Source of the DNA: Erythrophleum ivorense
Taxonomy: Eukaryota > Streptophyta > Magnoliopsida > Fabales > Fabaceae
Length of the DNA: 64,000 bases
Assembly: GCA_026724425.1 (NCBI GenBank)
Contig: JAIUCV010000083.1
Coordinates: 4,402,001 to 4,466,000, forward strand
Direction: 5' to 3'
In this document: positions 22,838 through 36,966 of the stretch, piece by piece
Layout of the letters: every line of letters starts with the position of its first letter
How positions within the stretch are numbered: the stretch's first letter is position 1
Program-made: the position numbers and the translations under genes
The notes under the pieces: model-generated
The model's input: only the letters and a program-made list of their open reading frames with translations
Told to the model about the DNA's origin: nothing
Database searches by the model: none

Positions 22838-25800
22838 ATGCACTACAAGTATGTTTCTACATTGTGTGGAGGCATAGAGCTACGATTGGGACTCCTTACT
22901 ACTTATGTTTCTCTCAGGATGGTAGCTTTGATGTTCCTCTCAAGGAATGAGAATCATGTCACACATGTTGCTCCTCATAGTCCCGTGGAGAACCTAATGC
23001 ATGTTTGGCTAAGTATGGGTCCGTCTTGATCATTACATACACTACAAGTATGTTTCTACAATGTGTGGAGGCATAGAGCTACGATTGGGACTCCTTACTA
23101 CTTATGTTTCTCTCAAGATGGTAGCTTTGATGTTCCTCTCAAGGAATGAGAATCATGTCACACATGTTGCTCCTCATAGTCCCGTGGAGAACCTAATGCA
23201 TGTTTGGCTAACTATGGGTCCGTCTTGATCATTACATACACTACAAGTATGTTTCTACAATGTGTGGAGGTATAGAGCTACGATTGGGACTCCTTACTAC
23301 TTATGTTTCTCTCAGGATGGTAGCTTTGATGTTCCTCTCAAGGAATGAGAATCATGTCACACATGTTGCTCCTCATAGTCCCGTGGAGAACCTAATGCAT
23401 GTTTGGCTAAGTATGGGTCCGTCTTGATCATTACATACACTACAAGTATGTTTCTACATTGTGTGGAGGCATAGAGCTACGATTGGGAGTCCTTACGACT
23501 TATGTTTCTCTCAGGATGGTACCTTTGAAGTTCCTCTCAAGGAATGAGAATCATCTCACACATGTTGCTCCTCATAGTCTCGTGGAGAACCTAATGCATG
23601 TTTGGCTAACTATGGGTCCGTCTTGATCATTACATACACTACAAGTATGTTTCTACATTGTGTGGAGGCATAGAGCTACGATTGGGACTCCTTACTACTT
23701 ATGTTTCTCTCAGGATGGTAGCTTTGAAGTTCCTCTCAAGGAATGAGAATCATGTCACACATGTTACTCCTCATAGTCCCGTGGAGAACCTAATGCATGT
23801 TTGGCTAACTATGGGTCCGTCTTGATCATTACATACACTACAAGTATGTTTTTACATTGTGTGGAGGCATAGAGCTACGATTGGGACTCCTTACTACTTA
23901 TGTTTCTCAAAGGATGGTAGCTTTGATGTTCCTCTCAAGGAATGAGAATCATGTCACACATGTTGCTCCTCATAGTCCCGTGGAGAACCAAATGCATGTT
24001 TGGCTAAGTATGGGTCTGTCTTGATCATTACATATACTACAAGTATGTTCCTACATTGTGTGGAGGCATAGAGCTACGATTGGGACTCCTTACTACTTAT
24101 GTTTCTCTCTGGATGGTAGCTTTGAAGTTCCTCTCAAGGAATGAGAATCATGTCACACATGTTGCTCCTCATAGTCCCGTGGAGAACCTAATGCATGTTT
24201 GGCTAAGTATGGGTCCGTCTTGATCATTACATACACTACAAGTATGTTTCTACATTGTGTGGAGGCATAGAGCTACGATTGGGACTCCTTATTACTTATG
24301 TTTCTCTCAGGATGGTAGCTTTGATGTTCCTCTCAAGGAATGAGAATCATGTCACACATGTTGCTCCTCATAGTCCCGTGGAGAACCTAATGCATGTTTG
24401 GCTAAGTATGGGTCCGTCTTGATCATTACATACACTACAAGTATGTTTCTACATTGTGTGGAGGCATAGAGCTACGATTGGGACTCCTTACTACTTATGT
24501 TTCTCTCAGGATGGTAGCTTTGATGTTCCTCTCAAGGAATGAGAATCATGTCACACATGTTGCTCCTCATAGTCCCGTGGAGAACCTAATGCATGTTTGG
24601 CTAAGTATGGGTCCGTCTTGATCATTACATACACTACAAGTATGTTCCTACATTGTGTGGAGGCATAGAGCTACGATTGGGACTCCTTACTACTTATGTT
24701 TCTCTCAGGATGGTAGCTTTGAAGTTCCACTCAAGGAATGAGAATCATGTCACACATGTTGCTCCTCATAGTCCCGTGTAGAACCTAATGGATGTTTGGC
24801 TAAGTATGGGTCCGTCTTGATCATTACATACACTACAAGTATGTTTCTACAATATGTGGAGGCATAGAGCAACGATTGGGACTCCTTATTACTTATGTTT
24901 CTCTCAGGGATGTAGATTTCATGTTCCTCTTAAGGAATGAGAATCATGTCACACATGTTGCTCCTCATAGTCCCGTGGAGAACCTAATGCATGTTTGGCT
25001 AAGTATGGGTCCGTCTTGATCATTACATACACTACAAGTATGTTTCTACATTGTGTGGAGGCATAGAGCTACGATTGGGACTCCTTACTACTTATGTTTC
25101 TCTCAGGATGGTAGCTTTGATGTTCCTCTCAAGGAATGAGAATCATGTCACACATGTTGCTCCTCATAGTCCCTTGGAGAACCTAATGCATGTTTGGCTA
25201 AGTATGGGTCCGTCTTGATCATTACATACACTACAAGTATGTTCCTACATTGTGTGGAGGCATAGAGCTACGATTGGGACTCCTTACTACTTATGTTTCT
25301 CTCAGGATGGTAGCTTTGAAGTTCCACTCAAGGAATGAGAATCATGTCACACATGTTGCTCCTCATAGTCCCGTGTAGAACCTAATGGATGTTTGGCTAA
25401 GTATGGGTCCGTCTTGATCATTACATACACTACAAGTATGTTTCTACAATATGTGGAGGCATAGAGCAACGATTGGGACTCCTTATTACTTATTTTTCTC
25501 TCAGGATGGTAGATTTCATGTTCCTCTTAAGGAATGAGAATCATGTCACACATGTTGCTCCTCATAGTCCCGTGTAGAACCTAATGCATGTTTGGCTAAC
25601 TATGGATCCGTCTTGATCATTCCATACACTACAATTATGTTTCTACATTGTGTGGAGGCATAGAGCTACGATTTGGACTCCTTACTACTTATGTTTCTCT
25701 CAGGATGGTAGCTTTGAAGTTCCTCTCAAGGAATGAGAATCATGTCACACATGTTACTCCTCATAGTCCTGTGGTGAACCTAATGCATGTTTGGCTAAGT

Positions 25801-26419
25801 ATGGGTCCGTCTTGATCATTACATACACTACAAGTATGTTTCTACATTGTGTGGAGGCATAGAGCTACGATTGGGACTCCTTACTACTTATGTTTCTCTC
25901 AGGATGGTAGCTTTGATGTTCCTCTCAAGGAATGAGAATCATGTCACACATGTTGCCCCTCATAGTCCCGTGGAGAACCTAATGCATGTTTGGCTAAGTA
26001 TGGGTCCGTCTTGATCATTACATAAACTACAAGTATGTTTCTACATTGTGTGGAGGCATAGAGCTACGATTGGGACTCCTTACTACTTATGTTTCTCTCA
26101 GGATGGTAGCTTTGAAGTTCCTCTCAAGGAATGAGAATCATGTCACACATGTTGCTCCTCATAGTCCCGTGTAGAACCTAATGCATGTTTGGCTAACTAT
26201 GAGTCCGTCTTGATCATTACATACACTACAAGTATGTTCCTACATTGTGTGGAGGAATAGAGCTACGATTGGGACTCCTTACTACCTATGTTTCTCTCAG
26301 GATGGTAGCTTTGATGTTCCTCTCAAGGAATGAGAATCATGTCACACATGTTGCTCCTCATAGTCCCGTGGAGAACCTAATGCATGTTTGGCTAAGTATG
26401 GGTCCGTCTTGATCATTAC
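22838..26419 (+). repeat. Type II HOR unit, 18 monomers (3,582 bp)
   Basis: The unit starts at the acATGcac marker. The next monomers carry tcaagatgg, tatagag and tacgactt/gatggtacc/catctcac in that order, which I call type II. It contains the rare compensated change cagggatgtag at 24905. The cccttgg marker at 21589 recurs at 25171, 3,582 bp later, so the period extends left of the unit start. Confidence 0.8.
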
Positions 26420-29205
26420 ATGCACTACAAGTATGTTTCTACATTGTGTGGAGGCATAGAGCTACGATTGGGACTCCTTACTACTTATGTTTCTCTCAGG
26501 ATGGTAGCTTTGATGTTCCTCTCAAGGAATGAGAATCATGTCACACATGTTGCTCCTCATAGTCCCGTGGAGAACCTAATGCATGTTTGGCTAAGTATGG
26601 GTCCGTCTTGATCATTACATACACTACAAGTATGTTTCTACAATGTGTGGAGGCATAGAGCTACGATTGGGACTCCTTACTACTTATGTTTCTCTCAAGA
26701 TGGTAGCTTTGATGTTCCTCTCAAGGAATGAGAATCATGTCACACATGTTGCTCCTCATAGTCCCGTGGAGAACCTAATGCATGTTTGGCTAACTATGGG
26801 TCCGTCTTGATCATTACATACACTACAAGTATGTTTCTACAATGTGTGGAGGTATAGAGCTACGATTGGGACTCCTTACTACTTATGTTTCTCTCAGGAT
26901 GGTAGCTTTGATGTTCCTCTCAAGGAATGAGAATCATGTCACACATGTTGCTCCTCATAGTCCCGTGGAGAACCTAATGCATGTTTGGCTAAGTATGGGT
27001 CCGTCTTGATCATTACATACACTACAAGTATGTTTCTACATTGTGTGGAGGCATAGAGCTACGATTGGGAGTCCTTACGACTTATGTTTCTCTCAGGATG
27101 GTACCTTTGAAGTTCCTCTCAAGGAATGAGAATCATCTCACACATGTTGCTCCTCATAGTCTCGTGGAGAACCTAATGCATGTTTGGCTAACTATGGGTC
27201 CGTCTTGATCATTACATACACTACAAGTATGTTTCTACATTGTGTGGAGGCATAGAGCTACGATTGGGACTCCTTACTACTTATGTTTCTCTCAGGATGG
27301 TAGCTTTGAAGTTCCTCTCAAGGAATGAGAATCATGTCACACATGTTACTCCTCATAGTCCCGTGGAGAACCTAATGCATGTTTGGCTAACTATGGGTCC
27401 GTCTTGATCATTACATACACTACAAGTATGTTTTTACATTGTGTGGAGGCATAGAGCTACGATTGGGACTCCTTACTACTTATGTTTCTCAAAGGATGGT
27501 AGCTTTGATGTTCCTCTCAAGGAATGAGAATCATGTCACACATGTTGCTCCTCATAGTCCCGTGGAGAACCAAATGCATGTTTGGCTAAGTATGGGTCTG
27601 TCTTGATCATTACATATACTACAAGTATGTTCCTACATTGTGTGGAGGCATAGAGCTACGATTGGGACTCCTTACTACTTATGTTTCTCTCTGGATGGTA
27701 GCTTTGAAGTTCCTCTCAAGGAATGAGAATCATGTCACACATGTTGCTCCTCATAGTCCCGTGGAGAACCTAATGCATGTTTGGCTAAGTATGGGTCCGT
27801 CTTGATCATTACATACACTACAAGTATGTTCCTACATTGTGTGGAGGCATAGAGCTACGATTGGGACTCCTTACTACTTATGTTTCTCTCAGGATGGTAG
27901 CTTTGATGTTCCTCTCAAGGAATGAGAATCATGTCACACATGTTGCTCCTCATAGTCCCTTGGAGAACCTAATGCATGTTTGGCTAAGTATGGGTCCGTC
28001 TTGATCATTACATACACTACAAGTATGTTCCTACATTGTGTGGAGGCATAGAGCTACGATTGGGACTCCTTACTACTTATGTTTCTCTCAGGATGGTAGC
28101 TTTGAAGTTCCACTCAAGGAATGAGAATCATGTCACACATGTTGCTCCTCATAGTCCCGTGTAGAACCTAATGGATGTTTGGCTAAGTATGGGTCCGTCT
28201 TGATCATTACATACACTACAAGTATGTTTCTACAATATGTGGAGGCATAGAGCAACGATTGGGACTCCTTATTACTTATTTTTCTCTCAGGATGGTAGAT
28301 TTCATGTTCCTCTTAAGGAATGAGAATCATGTCACACATGTTGCTCCTCATAGTCCCGTGTAGAACCTAATGCATGTTTGGCTAACTATGGATCCGTCTT
28401 GATCATTCCATACACTACAATTATGTTTCTACATTGTGTGGAGGCATAGAGCTACGATTTGGACTCCTTACTACTTATGTTTCTCTCAGGATGGTAGCTT
28501 TGAAGTTCCTCTCAAGGAATGAGAATCATGTCACACATGTTACTCCTCATAGTCCTGTGGTGAACCTAATGCATGTTTGGCTAAGTATGGGTCCGTCTTG
28601 ATCATTACATACACTACAAGTATGTTTCTACATTGTGTGGAGGCATAGAGCTACGATTGGGACTCCTTACTACTTATGTTTCTCTCAGGATGGTAGCTTT
28701 GATGTTCCTCTCAAGGAATGAGAATCATGTCACACATGTTGCCCCTCATAGTCCCGTGGAGAACCTAATGCATGTTTGGCTAAGTATGGGTCCGTCTTGA
28801 TCATTACATAAACTACAAGTATGTTTCTACATTGTGTGGAGGCATAGAGCTACGATTGGGACTCCTTACTACTTATGTTTCTCTCAGGATGGTAGCTTTG
28901 AAGTTCCTCTCAAGGAATGAGAATCATGTCACACATGTTGCTCCTCATAGTCCCGTGTAGAACCTAATGCATGTTTGGCTAACTATGAGTCCGTCTTGAT
29001 CATTACATACACTACAAGTATGTTCCTACATTGTGTGGAGGAATAGAGCTACGATTGGGACTCCTTACTACCTATGTTTCTCTCAGGATGGTAGCTTTGA
29101 TGTTCCTCTCAAGGAATGAGAATCATGTCACACATGTTGCTCCTCATAGTCCCGTGGAGAACCTAATGCATGTTTGGCTAAGTATGGGTCCATCTTGATC
29201 ATTAC
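26420..29205 (+). repeat. Type II HOR unit, 14 monomers (2,786 bp)
   Basis: The beginning is the same as in the 22838 unit. After tctctgg (near 27690) it goes straight to the cctacattg / cccttgg (27957) monomers. Four monomers present in the 18-mer, including the cagggatgtag one, are missing (3,582 - 2,786 = 796 = 4 x 199). This is a whole-monomer deletion in register. Confidence 0.8.
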
Positions 29206-32200
29206 ATGCACTACAAGTATGTTTCTACATTGTGTGGAGGCATAGAGCTACGATTGGGACTCCTTACTACTTATGTTTCTCTCAGGATGGTAGCTTTGAT
29301 GTTCCTCTCAAGGAATGAGAATCATGTCACACATGTTGCTCCTCATAGTCCCGTGGAGAACCTAATGCATGTTTGGCTAAGTATGGGTCCGTCTTGATCA
29401 TTACATACACTACAAGTATGTTTCTACAATGTGTGGAGGCATAGAGCTACGATTGGGACTCCTTACTACTTATGTTTCTCTCAAGATGGTAGCTTTGATG
29501 TTCCTCTCAAGGAATGAGAATCATGTCACACATGTTGCTCCTCATAGTCCCGTGGAGAACCTAATGCATGTTTGGCTAACTATGGGTCCGTCTTGATCAT
29601 TACATACACTACAAGTATGTTTCTACAATGTGTGGAGGTATAGAGCTACGATTGGGACTCCTTACTACTTATGTTTCTCTCAGGATGGTAGCTTTGATGT
29701 TCCTCTCAAGGAATGAGAATCATGTCACACATGTTGCTCCTCATAGTCCCGTGGAGAACCTAATGCATGTTTGGCTAAGTATGGGTCCGTCTTGATCATT
29801 ACATACACTACAAGTATGTTTCTACATTGTGTGGAGGCATAGAGCTACGATTGGGAGTCCTTACGACTTATGTTTCTCTCAGGATGGTACCTTTGAAGTT
29901 CCTCTCAAGGAATGAGAATCATCTCACACATGTTGCTCCTCATAGTCTCGTGGAGAACCTAATGCATGTTTGGCTAACTATGGGTCCGTCTTGATCATTA
30001 CATACACTACAAGTATGTTTCTACATTGTGTGGAGGCATAGAGCTACGATTGGGACTCCTTACTACTTATGTTTCTCTCAGGATGGTAGCTTTGAAGTTC
30101 CTCTCAAGGAATGAGAATCATGTCACACATGTTACTCCTCATAGTCCCGTGGAGAACCTAATGCATGTTTGGCTAACTATGGGTCCGTCTTGATCATTAC
30201 ATACACTACAAGTATGTTTTTACATTGTGTGGAGGCATAGAGCTACGATTGGGACTCCTTACTACTTATGTTTCTCAAAGGATGGTAGCTTTGATGTTCC
30301 TCTCAAGGAATGAGAATCATGTCACACATGTTGCTCCTCATAGTCCCGTGGAGAACCAAATGCATGTTTGGCTAAGTATGGGTCTGTCTTGATCATTACA
30401 TATACTACAAGTATGTTCCTACATTGTGTGGAGGCATAGAGCTACGATTGGGACTCCTTACTACTTATGTTTCTCTCTGGATGGTAGCTTTGAAGTTCCT
30501 CTCAAGGAATGAGAATCATGTCACACATGTTGCTCCTCATAGTCCCGTGGAGAACCTAATGCATGTTTGGCTAAGTATGGGTCCGTCTTGATCATTACAT
30601 ACACTACAAGTATGTTTCTACATTGTGTGGAGGCATAGAGCTACGATTGGGACTCCTTATTACTTATGTTTCTCTCAGGATGGTAGCTTTGATGTTCCTC
30701 TCAAGGAATGAGAATCATGTCACACATGTTGCTCCTCATAGTCCCGTGGAGAACCTAATGCATGTTTGGCTAAGTATGGGTCCGTCTTGATCATTACATA
30801 CACTACAAGTATGTTTCTACATTGTGTGGAGGCATAGAGCTACGATTGGGACTCCTTACTACTTATGTTTCTCTCAGGATGGTAGCTTTGATGTTCCTCT
30901 CAAGGAATGAGAATCATGTCACACATGTTGCTCCTCATAGTCCCGTGGAGAACCTAATGCATGTTTGGCTAAGTATGGGTCCGTCTTGATCATTACATAC
31001 ACTACAAGTATGTTCCTACATTGTGTGGAGGCATAGAGCTACGATTGGGACTCCTTACTACTTATGTTTCTCTCAGGATGGTAGCTTTGAAGTTCCACTC
31101 AAGGAATGAGAATCATGTCACACATGTTGCTCCTCATAGTCCCGTGTAGAACCTAATGGATGTTTGGCTAAGTATGGGTCCGTCTTGATCATTACATACA
31201 CTACAAGTATGTTTCTACAATATGTGGAGGCATAGAGCAACGATTGGGACTCCTTATTACTTATGTTTCTCTCAGGGATGTAGATTTCATGTTCCTCTTA
31301 AGGAATGAGAATCATGTCACACATGTTGCTCCTCATAGTCCCGTGGAGAACCTAATGCATGTTTGGCTAAGTATGGGTCCGTCTTGATCATTACATACAC
31401 TACAAGTATGTTTCTACATTGTGTGGAGGCATAGAGCTACGATTGGGACTCCTTACTACTTATGTTTCTCTCAGGATGGTAGCTTTGATGTTCCTCTCAA
31501 GGAATGAGAATCATGTCACACATGTTGCTCCTCATAGTCCCTTGGAGAACCTAATGCATGTTTGGCTAAGTATGGGTCCGTCTTGATCATTACATACACT
31601 ACAAGTATGTTCCTACATTGTGTGGAGGCATAGAGCTACGATTGGGACTCCTTACTACTTATGTTTCTCTCAGGATGGTAGCTTTGAAGTTCCACTCAAG
31701 GAATGAGAATCATGTCACACATGTTGCTCCTCATAGTCCCGTGTAGAACCTAATGGATGTTTGGCTAAGTATGGGTCCGTCTTGATCATTACATACACTA
31801 CAAGTATGTTTCTACAATATGTGGAGGCATAGAGCAACGATTGGGACTCCTTATTACTTATTTTTCTCTCAGGATGGTAGATTTCATGTTCCTCTTAAGG
31901 AATGAGAATCATGTCACACATGTTGCTCCTCATAGTCCCGTGTAGAACCTAATGCATGTTTGGCTAACTATGGATCCGTCTTGATCATTCCATACACTAC
32001 AATTATGTTTCTACATTGTGTGGAGGCATAGAGCTACGATTTGGACTCCTTACTACTTATGTTTCTCTCAGGATGGTAGCTTTGAAGTTCCTCTCAAGGA
32101 ATGAGAATCATGTCACACATGTTACTCCTCATAGTCCTGTGGTGAACCTAATGCATGTTTGGCTAAGTATGGGTCCGTCTTGATCATTACATACACTACA

Positions 32201-32787
32201 AGTATGTTTCTACATTGTGTGGAGGCATAGAGCTACGATTGGGACTCCTTACTACTTATGTTTCTCTCAGGATGGTAGCTTTGATGTTCCTCTCAAGGAA
32301 TGAGAATCATGTCACACATGTTGCCCCTCATAGTCCCGTGGAGAACCTAATGCATGTTTGGCTAAGTATGGGTCCGTCTTGATCATTACATAAACTACAA
32401 GTATGTTTCTACATTGTGTGGAGGCATAGAGCTACGATTGGGACTCCTTACTACTTATGTTTCTCTCAGGATGGTAGCTTTGAAGTTCCTCTCAAGGAAT
32501 GAGAATCATGTCACACATGTTGCTCCTCATAGTCCCGTGTAGAACCTAATGCATGTTTGGCTAACTATGAGTCCGTCTTGATCATTACATACACTACAAG
32601 TATGTTCCTACATTGTGTGGAGGAATAGAGCTACGATTGGGACTCCTTACTACCTATGTTTCTCTCAGGATGGTAGCTTTGATGTTCCTCTCAAGGAATG
32701 AGAATCATGTCACACATGTTGCTCCTCATAGTCCCGTGGAGAACCTAATGCATGTTTGGCTAAGTATGGGTCCGTCTTGATCATTAC
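29206..32787 (+). repeat. Type II HOR unit, 18 monomers (second copy)
   Basis: This is a near copy of 22838-26419, 6,368 bp (32 monomers) away. The rare cagggatgtag recurs at 31273, exactly 6,368 bp from 24905, and cttattttt and cccttgg keep the same spacing. The 18+14 pair was therefore duplicated together. Confidence 0.8.
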
Positions 32788-34976
32788 ATGCACTACAAGT
32801 ATGTTTCTACATTGTGTGGAGGCATAGAGCTACGATTGGGACTCCTTACTACTTATGTTTCTCTCAGGATGGTAGCTTTGATGTTCCTCTCAAGGAATGA
32901 GAATCATGTCACACATGTTGCTCCTCATAGTCCCGTGGAGAACCTAATGCATGTTTGGCTAAGTATGGGTCCGTCTTGATCATTACATACACTACAAGTA
33001 TGTTTCTACAATGTGTGGAGGCATAGAGCTACGATTGGGACTCCTTACTACTTATGTTTCTCTCAAGATGGTAGCTTTGATGTTCCTCTCAAGGAATGAG
33101 AATCATGTCACACATGTTGCTCCTCATAGTCCCGTGGAGAACCTAATGCATGTTTGGCTAACTATGGGTCCGTCTTGATCATTACATACACTACAAGTAT
33201 GTTTCTACAATGTGTGGAGGTATAGAGCTACGATTGGGACTCCTTACTACTTATGTTTCTCTCAGGATGGTAGCTTTGATGTTCCTCTCAAGGAATGAGA
33301 ATCATGTCACACATGTTGCTCCTCATAGTCCCGTGGAGAACCTAATGCATGTTTGGCTAAGTATGGGTCCGTCTTGATCATTACATACACTACAAGTATG
33401 TTTCTACATTGTGTGGAGGCATAGAGCTACGATTGGGAGTCCTTACGACTTATGTTTCTCTCAGGATGGTACCTTTGAAGTTCCTCTCAAGGAATGAGAA
33501 TCATCTCACACATGTTGCTCCTCATAGTCTCGTGGAGAACCTAATGCATGTTTGGCTAACTATGGGTCCGTCTTGATCATTACATACACTACAAGTATGT
33601 TTCTACATTGTGTGGAGGCATAGAGCTACGATTGGGACTCCTTACTACTTATGTTTCTCTCAGGATGGTAGCTTTGAAGTTCCTCTCAAGGAATGAGAAT
33701 CATGTCACACATGTTACTCCTCATAGTCCCGTGGAGAACCTAATGCATGTTTGGCTAACTATGGGTCCGTCTTGATCATTACATACACTACAAGTATGTT
33801 TTTACATTGTGTGGAGGCATAGAGCTACGATTGGGACTCCTTACTACTTATGTTTCTCAAAGGATGGTAGCTTTGATGTTCCTCTCAAGGAATGAGAATC
33901 ATGTCACACATGTTGCTCCTCATAGTCCCGTGGAGAACCAAATGCATGTTTGGCTAAGTATGGGTCTGTCTTGATCATTACATATACTACAAGTATGTTC
34001 CTACATTGTGTGGAGGCATAGAGCTACGATTGGGACTCCTTACTACTTATGTTTCTCTCTGGATGGTAGCTTTGAAGTTCCTCTCAAGGAATGAGAATCA
34101 TGTCACACATGTTGCTCCTCATAGTCCCGTGGAGAACCTAATGCATGTTTGGCTAAGTATGGGTCCGTCTTGATCATTACATACACTACAAGTATGTTTC
34201 TACAATATGTGGAGGCATAGAGCAACGATTGGGACTCCTTATTACTTATGTTTCTCTCAGGGATGTAGATTTCATGTTCCTCTTAAGGAATGAGAATCAT
34301 GTCACACATGTTGCTCCTCATAGTCCCGTGGAGAACCTAATGCATGTTTGGCTAAGTATGGGTCCGTCTTGATCATTACATACACTACAAGTATGTTTCT
34401 ACATTGTGTGGAGGCATAGAGCTACGATTGGGACTCCTTACTACTTATGTTTCTCTCAGGATGGTAGCTTTGATGTTCCTCTCAAGGAATTAGAATCATG
34501 TCACACATGTTGCTCCTCATAGTCCCTTGGAGAACCTAATGCATGTTTGGCTAAGTATGGGTCCGTCTTGATCATTACATAAACTACAAGTATGTTTCTA
34601 CATTGTGTTGAGGCATAGAGCTACGATTGGGACTCCTTACTACTTATGTTTCTCTCAGGATGGTAGCTTTGAAGTTCCTCTCAAGGAATGAGAATCATGT
34701 CACACATGTTGCTCCTCATAGTCCCGTGTAGAACCTAATGCATGTTTGGCTAACTATGAGTCCGTCTTGATCATTACATACACTACAAGTATGTTCCTAC
34801 ATTGTGTGGAGGAATAGAGCTACGATTGGGACTCCTTACTACCTATGTTTCTCTCAGGATGGTAGCTTTGATGTTCCTCTCAAGGAATGAGAATCATGTC
34901 ACACATGTTGCTCCTCATAGTCCCGTGGAGAACCTAATGCATGTTTGGCTAAGTATGGGTCCGTCTTGATCATTAC
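32788..34976 (+). repeat. Type II HOR unit, 11 monomers (2,189 bp)
   Basis: It starts like the other type II units but has lost seven monomers relative to the 18-mer. After tctctgg it passes to acaatatgtgg/gcaacg (34222), gggatgtag, aattagaatc (34491 region) and cccttgg (34524). The aattagaatc change recurs exactly 98 monomers later at 53993. Confidence 0.75.
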
Positions 34977-36966
34977 ATGCACTACAAGTATGTTTCTACA
35001 TTGTGTGGAGGCATAGAGCTACGATTGGGACTCCTTACTACTTATGTTTCTCTCAGGATGGTAGCTTTGATGTTCCTCTCAAGGAATGAGAATCATGTCA
35101 CACATGTTGCTCCTCATAGTCCCGTGGAGAACCTAATGCATGTTTGGCTAAGTATGGGTCCGTCTTGATCATTACATACACTACAAGTATGTTTCTACAA
35201 TGTGTGGAGGCATAGAGCTACGATTGGGACTCCTTACTACTTATGTTTCTCTCAGGATGGTAGCTTTGAAGTTCCTCCCAAGTAATGAGAATCATGTCAC
35301 ACATGTTGCTCCTCATAGTCCCGTGGAGAACCTAATGCATGTTTGGCTAACTATGGGTCCGTCTTGATCATTACATACACTACAAGTATGTTCCTACATT
35401 GTGTGGAGGAATAGAGCTACGATTGGGACTCCTTACTACCTATGTTTCTCTCAGGAAGGTAGCTTTGATGTTCCTCTCAAGGAATGAGAATCATGTCACA
35501 CATGTTGCTCCTCATAGTCCCGTGGAGAACCTAATGCATGTTTGGCTAAGTATGGGTCCGTCTTGATCATTACATACACTACAAGTATGTTCCTACATTG
35601 TGTGGAGGCATAGAGCTACGATTGGGACTCCTTACTACTTATGTTTCTCTCAGGATGGTAGCTTTGATGTTCCTCTCAAGGAATGAGAATCATGTCACAC
35701 ATGTTGCTCCTCATAGTCCCTTGGAGAACCTAATGCATGTTTGGCTAAGTATGGGTCCGTCTTGATCATTACATACACTACAAGTATGTTCCTACATTGT
35801 GTGGAGGCATAGAGCTACGATTGGGACTCCTTACTACTTATGTTTCTCTCAGGATGGTAGCTTTGAAGTTCCACTCAAGGAATGAGAATCATGTCACACA
35901 TGTTGCTCCTCATAGTCCCGTGTAGAACCTAATGGATGTTTGGCTAAGTATGGGTCCGTCTTGATCATTACATACACTACAAGTATGTTTCTACAATATG
36001 TGGAGGCATAGAGCAACGATTGGGACTCCTTATTACTTATGTTTCTCTCAGGATGGTAGATTTCATGTTCCTCTTAAGGAATGAGAATCATGTCACACAT
36101 GTTGCTCCTCATAGTCCCGTGTAGAACCTAATGCATGTTTGGCTAACTATGGATCCGTCTTGATCATTCCATACACTACAATTATGTTTCTACATTGTGT
36201 GGAGGCATAGAGCTACGATTTGGACTCCTTACTACTTATGTTTCTCTCAGGATGGTAGCTTTGAAGTTCCTCTCAAGGAATGAGAATCATGTCACACATG
36301 TTACTCCTCATAGTCCTGTGGTGAACCTAATGCATGTTTGGCTAAGTATGGGTCCGTCTTGATCATTACATACACTACAAGTATGTTTCTACATTGTGTG
36401 GAGGCATAGAGCTACGATTGGGACTCCTTACTACTTATGTTTCTCTCAGGATGGTAGCTTTGATGTTCCTCTCAAGGAATGAGAATCATGTCACACATGT
36501 TGCTCCTCATAGTCCCGTGGAGAACCTAATGCATGTTTGGCTAAGTATGGGTCCGTCTTGATCATTACATAAACTACAAGTATGTTTCTACATTGTGTGG
36601 AGGCATAGAGCTACGATTGGGACTCCTTACTACTTATGTTTCTCTCAGGATGGTAGCTTTGAAGTTCCTCTCAAGGAATGAGAATCATGTCACACATGTT
36701 GCTCCTCATAGTCCCGTGTAGAACCTAATGCATATTTGGCTAACTATGAGTCCGTCTTGATCATTACATACACTACAAGTATGTTCCTACATTGTGTGGA
36801 GGAATAGAGCTACGATTGGGACTCCTTACTACCTATGTTTCTCTCAGGATGGTAGCTTTGATGTTCCTCTCAAGGAATGAGAATCATGTCACACATGTTG
36901 CTCCTCATAGTCCCGTGGAGAACCTAATGCATGTTTGGCTAAGTATGGGTCCGTCTTGATCATTAC
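34977..36966 (+). repeat. Type I unit, 10 monomers (1,990 bp)
   Basis: The acATGcac marker is followed by a monomer with cctcccaagtaatgag (type I), then ggaatag with aggaagg (35453), cccttgg (35718) and gttccactc. With the next unit it forms a 4,378-bp, 22-monomer HOR. catatttgg at 36731 recurs at 41109. Confidence 0.82.
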
